From NCBI GenBank assembly GCA_027309085.1, contig DAIDDL010000034.1:1-42954 (forward strand): a stretch of 42,954 nt of DNA, written 5' to 3'. Of this stretch, positions 15,204-23,918 are shown piece after piece. Position 1 is the first letter of the stretch. The number at the start of each line of letters is the position of its first letter. This DNA comes from Sulfobacillus sp. GTDB taxonomy: Bacteria; Bacillota; Sulfobacillia; Sulfobacillales; Sulfobacillaceae. Under the pieces are notes generated by a model, which was given only the letters and a program-made list of their open reading frames with translations, did not search any database and was not told where the DNA came from. Position numbers and translations under genes: made by a program.

Positions 15204-16490
15204 GTGCCTGCCCTGCCAAGCCCTGAAGGGCAGCCGCAGTGGGAAGATTTTTTCAATCTGCTGACAGACCATATGCTGGTCGGCGTAGACCTGCATACGG
15301 AAAGGTTTCTCTACACCAACGGGGCCTTGCAGAAAATGCTGGGTTATTCCGCTGAGGAATTGCAGTCGCTCTATGTGTGGGATGTCCTGTCTGAACCGTA
15401 CAAATCCATGATCCAGTCTTCTGTGGCAGCGGGGCTCCACAACCCGGGGCACGTCACCGCGACGCTCATCAGGGCGGTGAGGAAAAACCATGAGCCCCTG
15501 TGGCTCCAGGCTTACGCGGCGTCTGTGAGCTATCACGGTCAGACTGTGCGCATTGCCAATTATATTGACGTCACGGAGACCATAACCCTCAAAGAGCAGA
15601 TGGACCAGGAGGCCGCCGCCTTTTACCAGGCGCTTGACGCCATCCCCACTCCAGTCGTCATCACCCGGGAAAACTTTCTCTATGTCAATCCGGCGGCGGT
15701 CGCGTGGTATGGCTATGAGCGGGAGGAATTCTACCGGATGAATGTCTGGGACGTTCTCGACGTCCCGGACGACCTGCTGCACCGCATCCAGATTAATATC
15801 CGCCGGCGGCTTGCCGGGGAATCCTTCGCGGAAGAGTACCCGCCTCTGCGGATCAAGGTGCGCAGCCTGCAGCCCGCATGGGCCCTTATCTCGTCCCGCA
15901 CCTTGTGGCACAACGGTCAGTGGGTCATTCTGGTGGTGGCCTCCGACGTGACGAACACCGTCTTGAAAGAGCAGAATATGCGCCAGGAAAAAGAGCTCTA
16001 CCGCGCCTTGTCCGAAGTCGACAGCCTGACCGGCATTTACAACCGCCGCATGTTCGACCACCGCCTGGCGGCCGCCTTGAAGGCCAGGGCGGCCAGCCAG
16101 GCGTCCTCATGGATGCTGATCATGTTTGACCTCGACAATTTCAAACAGCTGAACGATGCCTTGGGCCACCACACGGGCGACCGGGTGCTGCAAGAGGTCG
16201 TCCGCGTCGTCCGCGCAAACCTGCGCGGCAGCGATTTTTTTGCCCGCTACGGGGGCGAGGAATTTATGATTATCTTGCCCAACACGTCCATGGAGGCGGC
16301 CTGGCAGCTGGCGGAGCGGCTGCGCTCCGCCACTGGGCAGCATGATTTCCACACCGGAGTCCCTGTCACCATCAGTCTGGGAATGACTCCCTGCCAGCCC
16401 CATGATACCCCCGCAGATACGGTCCACCGGGCCGATGCTGCGCTGTACCGGGCCAAAAGTCTGGGGAAAAACCGCGTGGAAACCGATTGA
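15204..16490 (+). CDS. PAS-PAS-GGDEF diguanylate cyclase
   Basis: Makes c-di-GMP from two GTP. 428 residues, cytoplasmic, no membrane segment. PAS domain 1 about residues 12-128, PAS domain 2 about 135-255 (FYQALDAIPTPVVITRENFLYVNP), GGDEF domain about 270-428 (DSLTGIYNRRMFDHRL, FDLDNFKQLND, ARYGGEEF). An RxxD inhibitory site (RGSD) stands five residues before GGEEF, so product feedback is expected. The first usable start is GTG 15204, which has no clear ribosome binding site. The frame stays open upstream to 15141, and a strong AGAGGAGA (15152-15159) sits there without a standard start codon in frame. Confidence 0.92.
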   Translation: MPALPSPEGQPQWEDFFNLLTDHMLVGVDLHTERFLYTNGALQKMLGYSAEELQSLYVWDVLSEPYKSMIQSSVAAGLHNPGHVTATLIRAVRKNHEPLWLQAYAASVSYHGQTVRIANYIDVTETITLKEQMDQEAAAFYQALDAIPTPVVITRENFLYVNPAAVAWYGYEREEFYRMNVWDVLDVPDDLLHRIQINIRRRLAGESFAEEYPPLRIKVRSLQPAWALISSRTLWHNGQWVILVVASDVTNTVLKEQNMRQEKELYRALSEVDSLTGIYNRRMFDHRLAAALKARAASQASSWMLIMFDLDNFKQLNDALGHHTGDRVLQEVVRVVRANLRGSDFFARYGGEEFMIILPNTSMEAAWQLAERLRSATGQHDFHTGVPVTISLGMTPCQPHDTPADTVHRADAALYRAKSLGKNRVETD

Positions 16491-16497
16491 GGACAGC

Positions 16498-18969
16498 TCA
16501 GGCGGTCCCTTGCGCAACTCCGTACCGCCCCATGCGCTGGTGCAGGCTCCAGGCACTAGGCTTGTCAGGGGGATAGGTATCCAGCACCAAGAGGTAGTCG
16601 CGGGCCCTCGTCAGCGCCACATAGTACAGGCGTTCCCGCTCGGCCGCAGCGCGCAGGCGCTCTTCGCCGTCGAGCGCTTCCCAGTCCCGACTCTGCAGGT
16701 CCCCGGCAGCCATCGCCACGCGGCCACTCTCAATCCGCAGCCCCGGGTGGGCATGCGCCGGTGCCGACTGCCAGTTGGCGACAATCACGACTGGCCATTC
16801 GAGTCCCTTGGCCCGGTGCACCGTGAAAATGTGCACCGCATCCTCGATGTGAGGCAAAGCGCCCTCCTCTTCCTTGTCGCGCTGGCGGACTTTCTTCTCG
16901 AGCCACTGGCAAAACCCATCGCTGCCCCAGGCATCTCCCAGATCCCGGCTTAAATCCGCCATTTTTTCCAAGTTGGCCTGAGCCCCCCTATCCTGTCGCT
17001 GCTCCAGCACGGCCGGCAGCGCGCTCCAGTCGTACAGGGCCCAGAAAAAGTCTTCTGCCCGCCACGACCACCACTGGCCGCGCCATTGGCGCAGCTGGGC
17101 CAGCGCCCTCAACACGGTCTCCGCTCCCTGCCCGCTGTCTTCAAGATACGCGAAGGTCCCTCCCCGCTGCTTGTGCGCCGCCAGTTCCGCATGGGATATC
17201 CCCACCCAGGGCGAGCTCAGCCAGGCTGCCGTGTGGAGCGCCTGCTGCGGCTGGCGCAGGGCCGACAGCAGCTGTTGAAATCCCCGCACCTCATCGCGCT
17301 CGAAAAAACGGATGCCGCCTTCCGGGGCGACAGCCATGCCCGCTTGAGCCAGCGCGTCCTGATAGATGGCCATCCCCGTCCGGCTCGGAATTAAGAGCGC
17401 CACATCCCCCAGCTGCGCCGGGCGGGTGAGCCCCGTTTCGGGGTCGGCAATATTCAGCTGGCCGGACCGGACATGGGTTTGCAGCCAGGCAGCAATAGTC
17501 CGCGCCTGAAAAAGCCTCTCGTCGTAGGCGTTTTTGTCCACCGGACCGCCTTCCACCAACAGCCTGCACACTCCGTCCGGCGGAAGAAACGGCGCCAGCG
17601 GCGTGTAGGGCGACACGTAGGGCCGGGCCGGGTCGAAATGGTCTGGCCAGTTGGCCGCAAACAGTTCATTGACTGGCCTGATGATTTCTGGGCGAGAGCG
17701 GAAATTCTGAACAATATCAAGCAACAGAGCCCCTTCCTGCTGCAGTTTTTCGCGGACCCTCTGGTAAGTTTCCACACTGGCCCCCCGGAACCGGTAAATG
17801 GACTGCTTCGGATCCCCTACCACGAAGAGCGAGCCTGCCGGCACCGGGGCCTCCGTCCAGTTTCCCCGCCACGCCGGGCTCAGCGTGCGGACAATAATTT
17901 CGGCCTGCACGGGGTCGGTGTCCTGGAACTCATCGACCATGATCATGTCGTACAGGCGCTCGTGGCCTGAATCCTGCCGCAGAAAATCACGGGCTTCCCA
18001 GAGCAGGTCATCAAACGTCAGTTGCCCGCTGCGCCAGCGGGCAGCCTTCCAGTATGGCAGGAAACTTCCCTGCACAAGGTCCAGAAATTCACTCAGCAGG
18101 TAGTCGGCCAGCGCCTGCCGGAAGGTGTCCACCGACTCTTTGAGAGCGGCGACCCATGCCTTCTGCTCCACCAAGGCGGCCGGATCTGTCCACTTCTTCC
18201 GGTTGCCTTTGGGAGCGGTGAGATTCCACGCGCCGAGAGCCCGGTACCACCCGTCTGGGGGAAGCGCCTGCAAAGACAGGCAGAACCGCCTGATCTCCTG
18301 CATCTGCAGCCAGCCCTGGTCATCCCTCTGCGCAAGGCTGACGGCCTGGCTGAGCCTCTCTTCACTGGCGGCGATGACCTCTTCCATCCAGGCTAGGCCG
18401 GGTTTGAAAGCCCGGTAGGGAGGGACGTCGGGCTCGCCGCTCAGAAATTTGGCCATGCTTTGAAAGCGCTCGAAGGGCAATCCCAGGGTGAGCAAATCCT
18501 GAGTGCGCCGCGCGGCACCCTGGTCCGTCTGAAGCCAATTCCGGAAGGTCTCAGCAAAGAGCTGGTCCTGCTCATAGACATCCATCACCCGAAAATTCAT
18601 CGGGACTGAGGCATGGTGCCCTGCAGTTTGCAGCAGGCGCATGGCAAATCCGTGGATCGTGGTAATGGCCGACCCCGGCAGCAGGTCCAACGCCCGCCGC
18701 GCCCGGCGCCCCGCTTCCGTGTCGCCGGCTTCTCCCGCCACCGTCTCCAGCCGCGATGCCAACCGCGCCCGAATCTCCCCGGCAGCTTTTTCCATAAAGG
18801 TAATCAGCGCCATGCGCTCAATCGGAATCCCACGATCCACCAGCGCATAGACTGTCCGCTCCACCATCAAAGTGGTCTTGCCCGTGCCGGCCCCGGCTTC
18901 CACCACAATATTGTGCGCAAAATCCGTAGTAGCCCGCTCCCGCGTCTTTTGGTCGACAACCTGATTCAC
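16498..18969 (-). CDS. UvrD-family helicase, AddA-like, without nuclease domain
   Basis: About 823 residues, superfamily 1 helicase. Motifs: NIVVEAGAGTGKTTLMVERT (Walker A), MIMVDEFQDTDPVQ (Walker B), FVVGDPKQSIYRFRGA (III), FTVHRAKGLEWPVVIV (V), YVALTRARDYLLV (VI). This architecture and pairing with an AddB-like partner point to double-strand break processing. AddA proteins have about 1,200 residues and end in a PD-(D/E)XK nuclease; here the protein ends shortly after motif VI. Start: GTG 18969 follows GGGGGGAG by five bases; the open frame also has ATG 19002 and 18990, which would overlap the partner gene. Confidence 0.85.
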   Translation of the reverse strand: MNQVVDQKTRERATTDFAHNIVVEAGAGTGKTTLMVERTVYALVDRGIPIERMALITFMEKAAGEIRARLASRLETVAGEAGDTEAGRRARRALDLLPGSAITTIHGFAMRLLQTAGHHASVPMNFRVMDVYEQDQLFAETFRNWLQTDQGAARRTQDLLTLGLPFERFQSMAKFLSGEPDVPPYRAFKPGLAWMEEVIAASEERLSQAVSLAQRDDQGWLQMQEIRRFCLSLQALPPDGWYRALGAWNLTAPKGNRKKWTDPAALVEQKAWVAALKESVDTFRQALADYLLSEFLDLVQGSFLPYWKAARWRSGQLTFDDLLWEARDFLRQDSGHERLYDMIMVDEFQDTDPVQAEIIVRTLSPAWRGNWTEAPVPAGSLFVVGDPKQSIYRFRGASVETYQRVREKLQQEGALLLDIVQNFRSRPEIIRPVNELFAANWPDHFDPARPYVSPYTPLAPFLPPDGVCRLLVEGGPVDKNAYDERLFQARTIAAWLQTHVRSGQLNIADPETGLTRPAQLGDVALLIPSRTGMAIYQDALAQAGMAVAPEGGIRFFERDEVRGFQQLLSALRQPQQALHTAAWLSSPWVGISHAELAAHKQRGGTFAYLEDSGQGAETVLRALAQLRQWRGQWWSWRAEDFFWALYDWSALPAVLEQRQDRGAQANLEKMADLSRDLGDAWGSDGFCQWLEKKVRQRDKEEEGALPHIEDAVHIFTVHRAKGLEWPVVIVANWQSAPAHAHPGLRIESGRVAMAAGDLQSRDWEALDGEERLRAAAERERLYYVALTRARDYLLVLDTYPPDKPSAWSLHQRMGRYGVAQGTA

Positions 18970-18989
18970 CTGCACTCCCCCCTGACCCA

Positions 18990-21491
18990 TCAGTCCTCCC
19001 ATAGTGTCCAGTACTCTTGGGCCCGGCTATGCTTGCGCCGGGCTTCCGACTTGATGTCCGCAGGGCACAGCGCGGTATAGGCGCACAGCCGGCAGGGATC
19101 CTGGCTGAGACTCGGCAAAGGCAAAAATTCACCCGCCTGCATGCGCCTGGCCATCTGCTCCAAAATCTCCCCGACCCTGATCTCGGAAAACTGCGCCAAG
19201 TCCAGGGATTTCTGCTGAAACTGGTTCCGCCAGGATACCCCCAACAGCCGGGCGCTGACCGCCGCCCGGGGGGCCTGCTGCTGCACTGCCTGCCTGTAGA
19301 GCGGCATCTGCAGATTGTCCGGACGCACTTTGTTGGGATCGGGCAAAGTCCCGGTCTTGTAGTCCGTGATCTGGATCTCGTCCGTGTTCCACCCGTCGAT
19401 GCGGTCAATTCTCCCCGAAAGCTGCCAGGTGACGGAACCCGCGGCTGCTTGGAATGCGACCGGCTGCTCCGTGAGCAGCCCTTCAGCCTTGTCTGGGCGC
19501 ACCATGGGCCAGGCTTGAAGCATTTCGCGCACAATATCCTCTTGGACATGGCGCAGCACTGGGCCCACAATCCGGTCCACCCCGGGAGACTGCCCGCACG
19601 CCTCCTCCACCCAGCGCCTCACCGCGTCCGCTGAAGGCTCCTGGCCACTCTTGGCCATTTTCTCCAGAATCCGGTGAACCCACTGGCCGCGCATGGACGG
19701 CGGTACGGCAAACGGCTCGACCACGGCCTCTTCGGCGATACCCAGCACCCGCGCGTAAAAGAATGCCAAGGGACAGGTGCCGAACTGCTCCAGCGCGGAC
19801 GGCGAGGACGCCATTCCCGCCACAGCGCGGCCCATCTCCCCGCCAATCACCCCCGTAAAGCGGTCGAAGCCGTTGCGGTCCGAATGGCTCGCATACCACT
19901 GCGCAGGACCCTGGTCCCAGTCTGGCGCGCGGGTAGCCACAGGCAGCAGCCGGAGCACGGGCTCTTCCTCATCCTGGGGGTCAATGCCGTGAGGCCAGCG
20001 TCCGCCATCTGGGTCCGCACCGAGCCACCATATGTCATGAGCGCCCGATTCTGTCAGCAGGTGCAGCAGGTGCAGGTCCTGTTCACGGCCGTGGGCCGGT
20101 CCCGGCAAGCCAAATTCCTCCGCCAGAGCCGCCGGCCACAACGCATCCGGCGCCGGATTCCTGGGAAACACCCCATCTTCTACAAAGGCCACAGCCATCA
20201 CCTCTGCGGTCAGCATGCGGGCGCTCACCCCGTGGGCCCAGCGCAGCCCTGACCCACGCCCCATCTGCGGCTGCCGGAAAGGCAAGAGATCCCAGAGCTC
20301 CCCCAGCACCGCCACGGTCGGTCTCCACTGCCACTGGTCATACACTACCCAGTCGGCGGCCGCGGACAGCGCCTGCGTCAGGTCGGCCATACGGTGAAAC
20401 CGCGCAGCTTGCTCCACCAGTCGCGCGACTTCCCCCCAAGAGGCGGCCCGCGCCAGCTGCCCCGACCACTGTTGGGCAAACGCCCAGGCTTCCGCTCCCG
20501 CCACCCCCTGGGAGGCCATGGCCTCCAGCCAGTTGAATCGGTCCGCGCCGTCATGCTCATGGCGCACGATCCTCCAGAATGCTCCCCAGAGGTTGCGGGC
20601 AAGGTACTGGGTGCGGGTATCCTCGGCCATGATCTGGCCGCGGCGCCGGGCATACCGGATCAAGGGCTCTGGGTCTGGCGCGCCGACCACCAGCAGCGCA
20701 TCTTGTCCGGACAGGGACTCCATCTTCCGTACCGCCTGCTCCAGTCCTGACGTGCCGCGGCGCACCCGCGCCCCATGCTGGCGCGAAGGGGGCGGACCGC
20801 CTCCCAGCTCTTCCACATGGGCTCCCAACTGTCTCCAAAGGGCGACCCACGGCTCCGCTAGGCTGTTTTGGTGTCCTTGCATCCAGGGCGTGTAGACGGT
20901 GGTGGGATACCGGGAAGCCAGAGCTGTGATAAACTGCCACTGGGAGGCGTGCGCCTCCGCGTAGCCATAAAGAGCTAGGGAGCGCCAGGGACGGTGAACG
21001 CTTGCCGCTTTGGCTGCATACTGATATACCCTAAACTCATCGTAGACGGCCGCCGGGAGCACCGCTTCCATCCACTCGAGAATGCGCGGCCAGGCGACGC
21101 CGTCGAATGCCGGCAGGGAAATATGCCGGCGGCGCAGTTCTAAAGCGTGGCGGACGGCGCTAAGATAGATACCCGGGACGTCAGCGGGCATTGACGCGCC
21201 CAGGTCTCGGGCCAACAGGTAGGCTAAGGCTTTTTCCATGCCGATAGGGGCCACCTGCACGCCCTCTGGCAAAGCGGAACGGGCCAGGTCCCATAGGCTC
21301 ATAATGTCCCACGGCTCTGTGGCGCTTATGGCCTGCAAGCGTTCTTTAAGAAATCGTCCCAACGTCTGGCTGGGAACCAGGGTGGCCCCCAGACCCTGTA
21401 TGCCGCGGGAGTCGTCGAGCCACCGGTCAAGCAGTGCCGGCGGTGATCCGAGCACTAGTGTCACCAACACCGTACACCTCCCAGGCTTCAT
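18990..21491 (-). CDS. AddB-like protein with PD-(D/E)XK nuclease and Fe-S cysteines
   Basis: 833 residues. The N-terminal two thirds resemble the inactive helicase part of AddB; a Walker A motif is not seen. The C-terminus is a RecB/Cas4-type nuclease: GQWVHRILEKM, GRIDRIDGW, EIQITDYKTGTLPDP. Four cysteines fit the AddB iron-sulfur clamp: one in QFGTCPLAFFYARVLG and three in CRLCAYTALCP. It is the upstream partner of the helicase, so the pair probably forms an AddAB-like end-resection enzyme with a single nuclease. AddB is normally about 1,150 residues, so this one is short. ATG or GTG alternatives near the start exist. Confidence 0.8.
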   Translation of the reverse strand: MKPGRCTVLVTLVLGSPPALLDRWLDDSRGIQGLGATLVPSQTLGRFLKERLQAISATEPWDIMSLWDLARSALPEGVQVAPIGMEKALAYLLARDLGASMPADVPGIYLSAVRHALELRRRHISLPAFDGVAWPRILEWMEAVLPAAVYDEFRVYQYAAKAASVHRPWRSLALYGYAEAHASQWQFITALASRYPTTVYTPWMQGHQNSLAEPWVALWRQLGAHVEELGGGPPPSRQHGARVRRGTSGLEQAVRKMESLSGQDALLVVGAPDPEPLIRYARRRGQIMAEDTRTQYLARNLWGAFWRIVRHEHDGADRFNWLEAMASQGVAGAEAWAFAQQWSGQLARAASWGEVARLVEQAARFHRMADLTQALSAAADWVVYDQWQWRPTVAVLGELWDLLPFRQPQMGRGSGLRWAHGVSARMLTAEVMAVAFVEDGVFPRNPAPDALWPAALAEEFGLPGPAHGREQDLHLLHLLTESGAHDIWWLGADPDGGRWPHGIDPQDEEEPVLRLLPVATRAPDWDQGPAQWYASHSDRNGFDRFTGVIGGEMGRAVAGMASSPSALEQFGTCPLAFFYARVLGIAEEAVVEPFAVPPSMRGQWVHRILEKMAKSGQEPSADAVRRWVEEACGQSPGVDRIVGPVLRHVQEDIVREMLQAWPMVRPDKAEGLLTEQPVAFQAAAGSVTWQLSGRIDRIDGWNTDEIQITDYKTGTLPDPNKVRPDNLQMPLYRQAVQQQAPRAAVSARLLGVSWRNQFQQKSLDLAQFSEIRVGEILEQMARRMQAGEFLPLPSLSQDPCRLCAYTALCPADIKSEARRKHSRAQEYWTLWED

Positions 21492-21516
21492 GGACTTTAC
21501 CTGTTATATTCGTGCC

Positions 21517-21534
21517 GCAGGGAAGAATCCCTGC
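21517..21534 (+). promoter_or_regulatory. Perfect hairpin in the leader of the HAD gene
   Basis: GCAGGGA-AGAA-TCCCTGC, 7-bp stem, 33 bases before the HAD-phosphatase start and within the 75-base divergent spacer. Could affect mRNA stability or be an operator. Confidence 0.35.
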
Positions 21535-21566
21535 AAGAAGCCGGGGCAGAAAAGAGGCGGCTCACC

Positions 21567-22397
21567 ATGATTCGCATGATTGCGTGTGATTTAGACGGCA
21601 CCTTGCTCGACCCGGAGGCCAGGGTGCGCCCCCAGGCCGCCAGCCATCTCCACCAGCTGTGGGAGCAGGGTATTCACATCGTCGTGGCCACGGGCCGCAG
21701 TTGGCGCACCGCGTTGCGTGTCCAGCAAGATTTAGGGATTGCCGGACCCATTTTAGCGCACAACGGCGCGTATGTATTCGACCCCTCGAAAAGCCATCCG
21801 GATTTGTACCGGCACGGCGTGCCGGCATCACGGAGCCAGGAAATGATGCGCTGGGGGTTCCGCCACCAGGCCCAATTGCGCTGTTACCTTGGATTTCAAA
21901 AACCCGTGCTGTTCACCCGGTTTCCCGAGGACTATGAGCCCTGGCGCAAGCCGGAGGACCGGATGACCTCGGAGTCTGTCCCGATTGAGTCCGACCCTAT
22001 GGAGATCCTCTTGCTCGGCAATCACAAGGTGGACCAGTTTATCGACGATTTCGGCTGGAGCGGGCCCGATTACGAATTGACGGTTTTTTCCCATCTCGGT
22101 TACCGGGAAGTCAATATCTGTGCCCCGGGGGTGACCAAAGCCGAGGGCCTGCAGCATCTGGCCCAAATGTACCACATTGAGGCCAGCCAGGTGCTGGCCA
22201 TCGGAGATGGCCAGAATGACATTCCCATGCTGCAGTGGGCAGGGGTCGGCGCCGCAGTGGGAGAGGGACTGGAGGCGTGCCGCCAGGTGGCCGACTATGT
22301 CAGCCCCGTGCCCTGCCCCGACCCCGTGTCCGCAGCCCTGTTATGGGCCGAGCGGCAGAGCCTGTTAAGCCCTTTCAGCGGCAAACAGGGTTTCTAA
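21567..22397 (+). CDS. HAD-superfamily phosphatase, Cof subfamily (IIB)
   Basis: 276 residues. Motif I DLDGTLLDPEARV with the nucleophile Asp8, motif II VVATGRSW, motif III lysine in GVTKAEGLQHL, motif IV GDGQNDIPMLQWAG. A cap of type IIB lies between about residues 85 and 190. Such enzymes dephosphorylate sugar phosphates or cofactors such as pyridoxal phosphate or flavin precursors; the substrate cannot be read from sequence. Its end overlaps the convergent hutH by 33 bases. AAGAGG serves as ribosome binding site. Confidence 0.9.
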   Translation: MIRMIACDLDGTLLDPEARVRPQAASHLHQLWEQGIHIVVATGRSWRTALRVQQDLGIAGPILAHNGAYVFDPSKSHPDLYRHGVPASRSQEMMRWGFRHQAQLRCYLGFQKPVLFTRFPEDYEPWRKPEDRMTSESVPIESDPMEILLLGNHKVDQFIDDFGWSGPDYELTVFSHLGYREVNICAPGVTKAEGLQHLAQMYHIEASQVLAIGDGQNDIPMLQWAGVGAAVGEGLEACRQVADYVSPVPCPDPVSAALLWAERQSLLSPFSGKQGF

Positions 22398-23894
22398 CAG
22401 GCCGAGCCCCGAGCTGTCCAGCATGGCCGAGGCCAGGGCCTCGATGTCCACCGAAGGCGGGCGGTCGGCATCCAGCGTGGGGACGGTCTGCCTCACCCAG
22501 TCATAGACTTGGCGGGTCCTGGGCGCCATGAGGCCCGGTCCGAGCAAGTCTGCCGCCTGTGCTCCGGCAATCAGTTCGATCGCCAGCACCCCCCGCAAGT
22601 TCCCGACGATGGTCAGCGCTTTGCGCCCGGCTGTCGTCCCCATGGACACATGGTCTTCCTGATTGGCCGACGTGGGAATTGAGTCAACACTTGAGGGATG
22701 CGCCCAGACTTTGTTTTCCGACACCAGACTGGCCGCGGTGTACTGCGCCAGCATCAGTCCCGAGTGCAGTCCGCCGTGGCGGGTCAGAAACGCCGGCAGC
22801 CCGGACAGACTGGGATTGACCATGCGCTCTATGCGCCGTTCGCTGATGCTGGCCCACTCCGCAGCCACAATGCCGAGATAGTCGAGAACCAGCGCCAGGG
22901 GCTCCCCGTGAAAGTTCCCCGCCGAAATCACCTCGCCCTCTTCCGGAAACAGCAGAGGATTGTCGGTGGCGCTGTTCAGCTCGCGCGACACCACATCCAG
23001 GATATGGCTGAGACCGTCCCGGGCCGCGCCGTGGACCTGGGGGGTGGCGCGCAGGGAGTAGGCGTCTTGCACCCGCAGCTGCCCGGGCTCCGTCGTGAGC
23101 TGGCTTCCCGCCAGCATGCGCCGCAGGTGGTCCTGAACCGTGGCCTGCCCCGGGTGCGGGCGCACCCTCGCCACTGCCGGGTGAAACGCCATGGGAATTC
23201 CCCGCAGCACATCCACACTCAAGGCGGCTGCCGCATCGGCCCAGTTTGCCAGCCACTGGGCCTGCTGTCCGGCCAACACTGCCAGAGCCCCCATCGCCTG
23301 CGTGCCGTTGATTAAGGCGAGTCCCTCTTTGGCTTCCAGAATAACGGGCGCAAGCCCTGCCCCGCTGAGCGCGGCGGCCCCCGGCTGCACCCGCCCGCCA
23401 TGCACGGCCTGCCCCTCTCCAATCAATACCAGCGCGAGATGCGCCAGGGGCGCCAGGTCTCCGCTCGCCCCCACAGATCCCTGGGAGGGGATGACCGGCA
23501 GCACGTCCTGGTTGAGCATATCCACCAGCAGCTGCACGACTTCAGTGCGCACCCCGGAATAGCCTTTGGCCAGAGCGTTGGCCCGGAGCAGCATCATTCC
23601 CCGCACCACGGCTGGAGAAAAAGGCACTCCCACCCCGGCGGCATGGCTGCGCAGGAGGTTGACCTGCAGCGCCTGCCGCTCTTCGGCAGGAATCACCACG
23701 TCGCTGAACCGCCCAAATCCTGTCGTCACGCCGTAGACGTTGCGCTCTTCATTCAGGTAGCGCATCACCATACGACGGGAGGCCGCCATCTGGATGGCGG
23801 CCTCCGGGCTCAGTGCAACGGGGCGATGATTTTCTGCAGTCTCGTAGGCTTGTCTAATGGTCAGGCCGTCGCCCGAAAGGATCACGGTCGGCAT
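22365..23894 (-). CDS. hutH: Histidine ammonia-lyase
   Basis: Converts histidine to urocanate and ammonia. 509 residues, normal length. VYGVTTGFGRFSD near the start, the MIO prosthetic-group triad Ala-Ser-Gly in GSVGASGDLAPLAHLALV, SATDNPLLFPEEG and the SANQEDHVSMG loop near the C-terminal third. The selectivity pair in LLRSHAAGVG is Ser-His, as in histidine rather than phenylalanine or tyrosine ammonia-lyases. No hutU, hutI or hutG neighbours, so the rest of histidine breakdown must be elsewhere or absent. ATG 23894 is preferred because GGAAGGGG is eight bases upstream; ATG 23900 is too close. Confidence 0.93.
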   Translation of the reverse strand: MPTVILSGDGLTIRQAYETAENHRPVALSPEAAIQMAASRRMVMRYLNEERNVYGVTTGFGRFSDVVIPAEERQALQVNLLRSHAAGVGVPFSPAVVRGMMLLRANALAKGYSGVRTEVVQLLVDMLNQDVLPVIPSQGSVGASGDLAPLAHLALVLIGEGQAVHGGRVQPGAAALSGAGLAPVILEAKEGLALINGTQAMGALAVLAGQQAQWLANWADAAAALSVDVLRGIPMAFHPAVARVRPHPGQATVQDHLRRMLAGSQLTTEPGQLRVQDAYSLRATPQVHGAARDGLSHILDVVSRELNSATDNPLLFPEEGEVISAGNFHGEPLALVLDYLGIVAAEWASISERRIERMVNPSLSGLPAFLTRHGGLHSGLMLAQYTAASLVSENKVWAHPSSVDSIPTSANQEDHVSMGTTAGRKALTIVGNLRGVLAIELIAGAQAADLLGPGLMAPRTRQVYDWVRQTVPTLDADRPPSVDIEALASAMLDSSGLGLLETLFAAERA

Positions 23895-23918
23895 ATGCAT
23901 TCCCCTTCCTGAGTCAGG

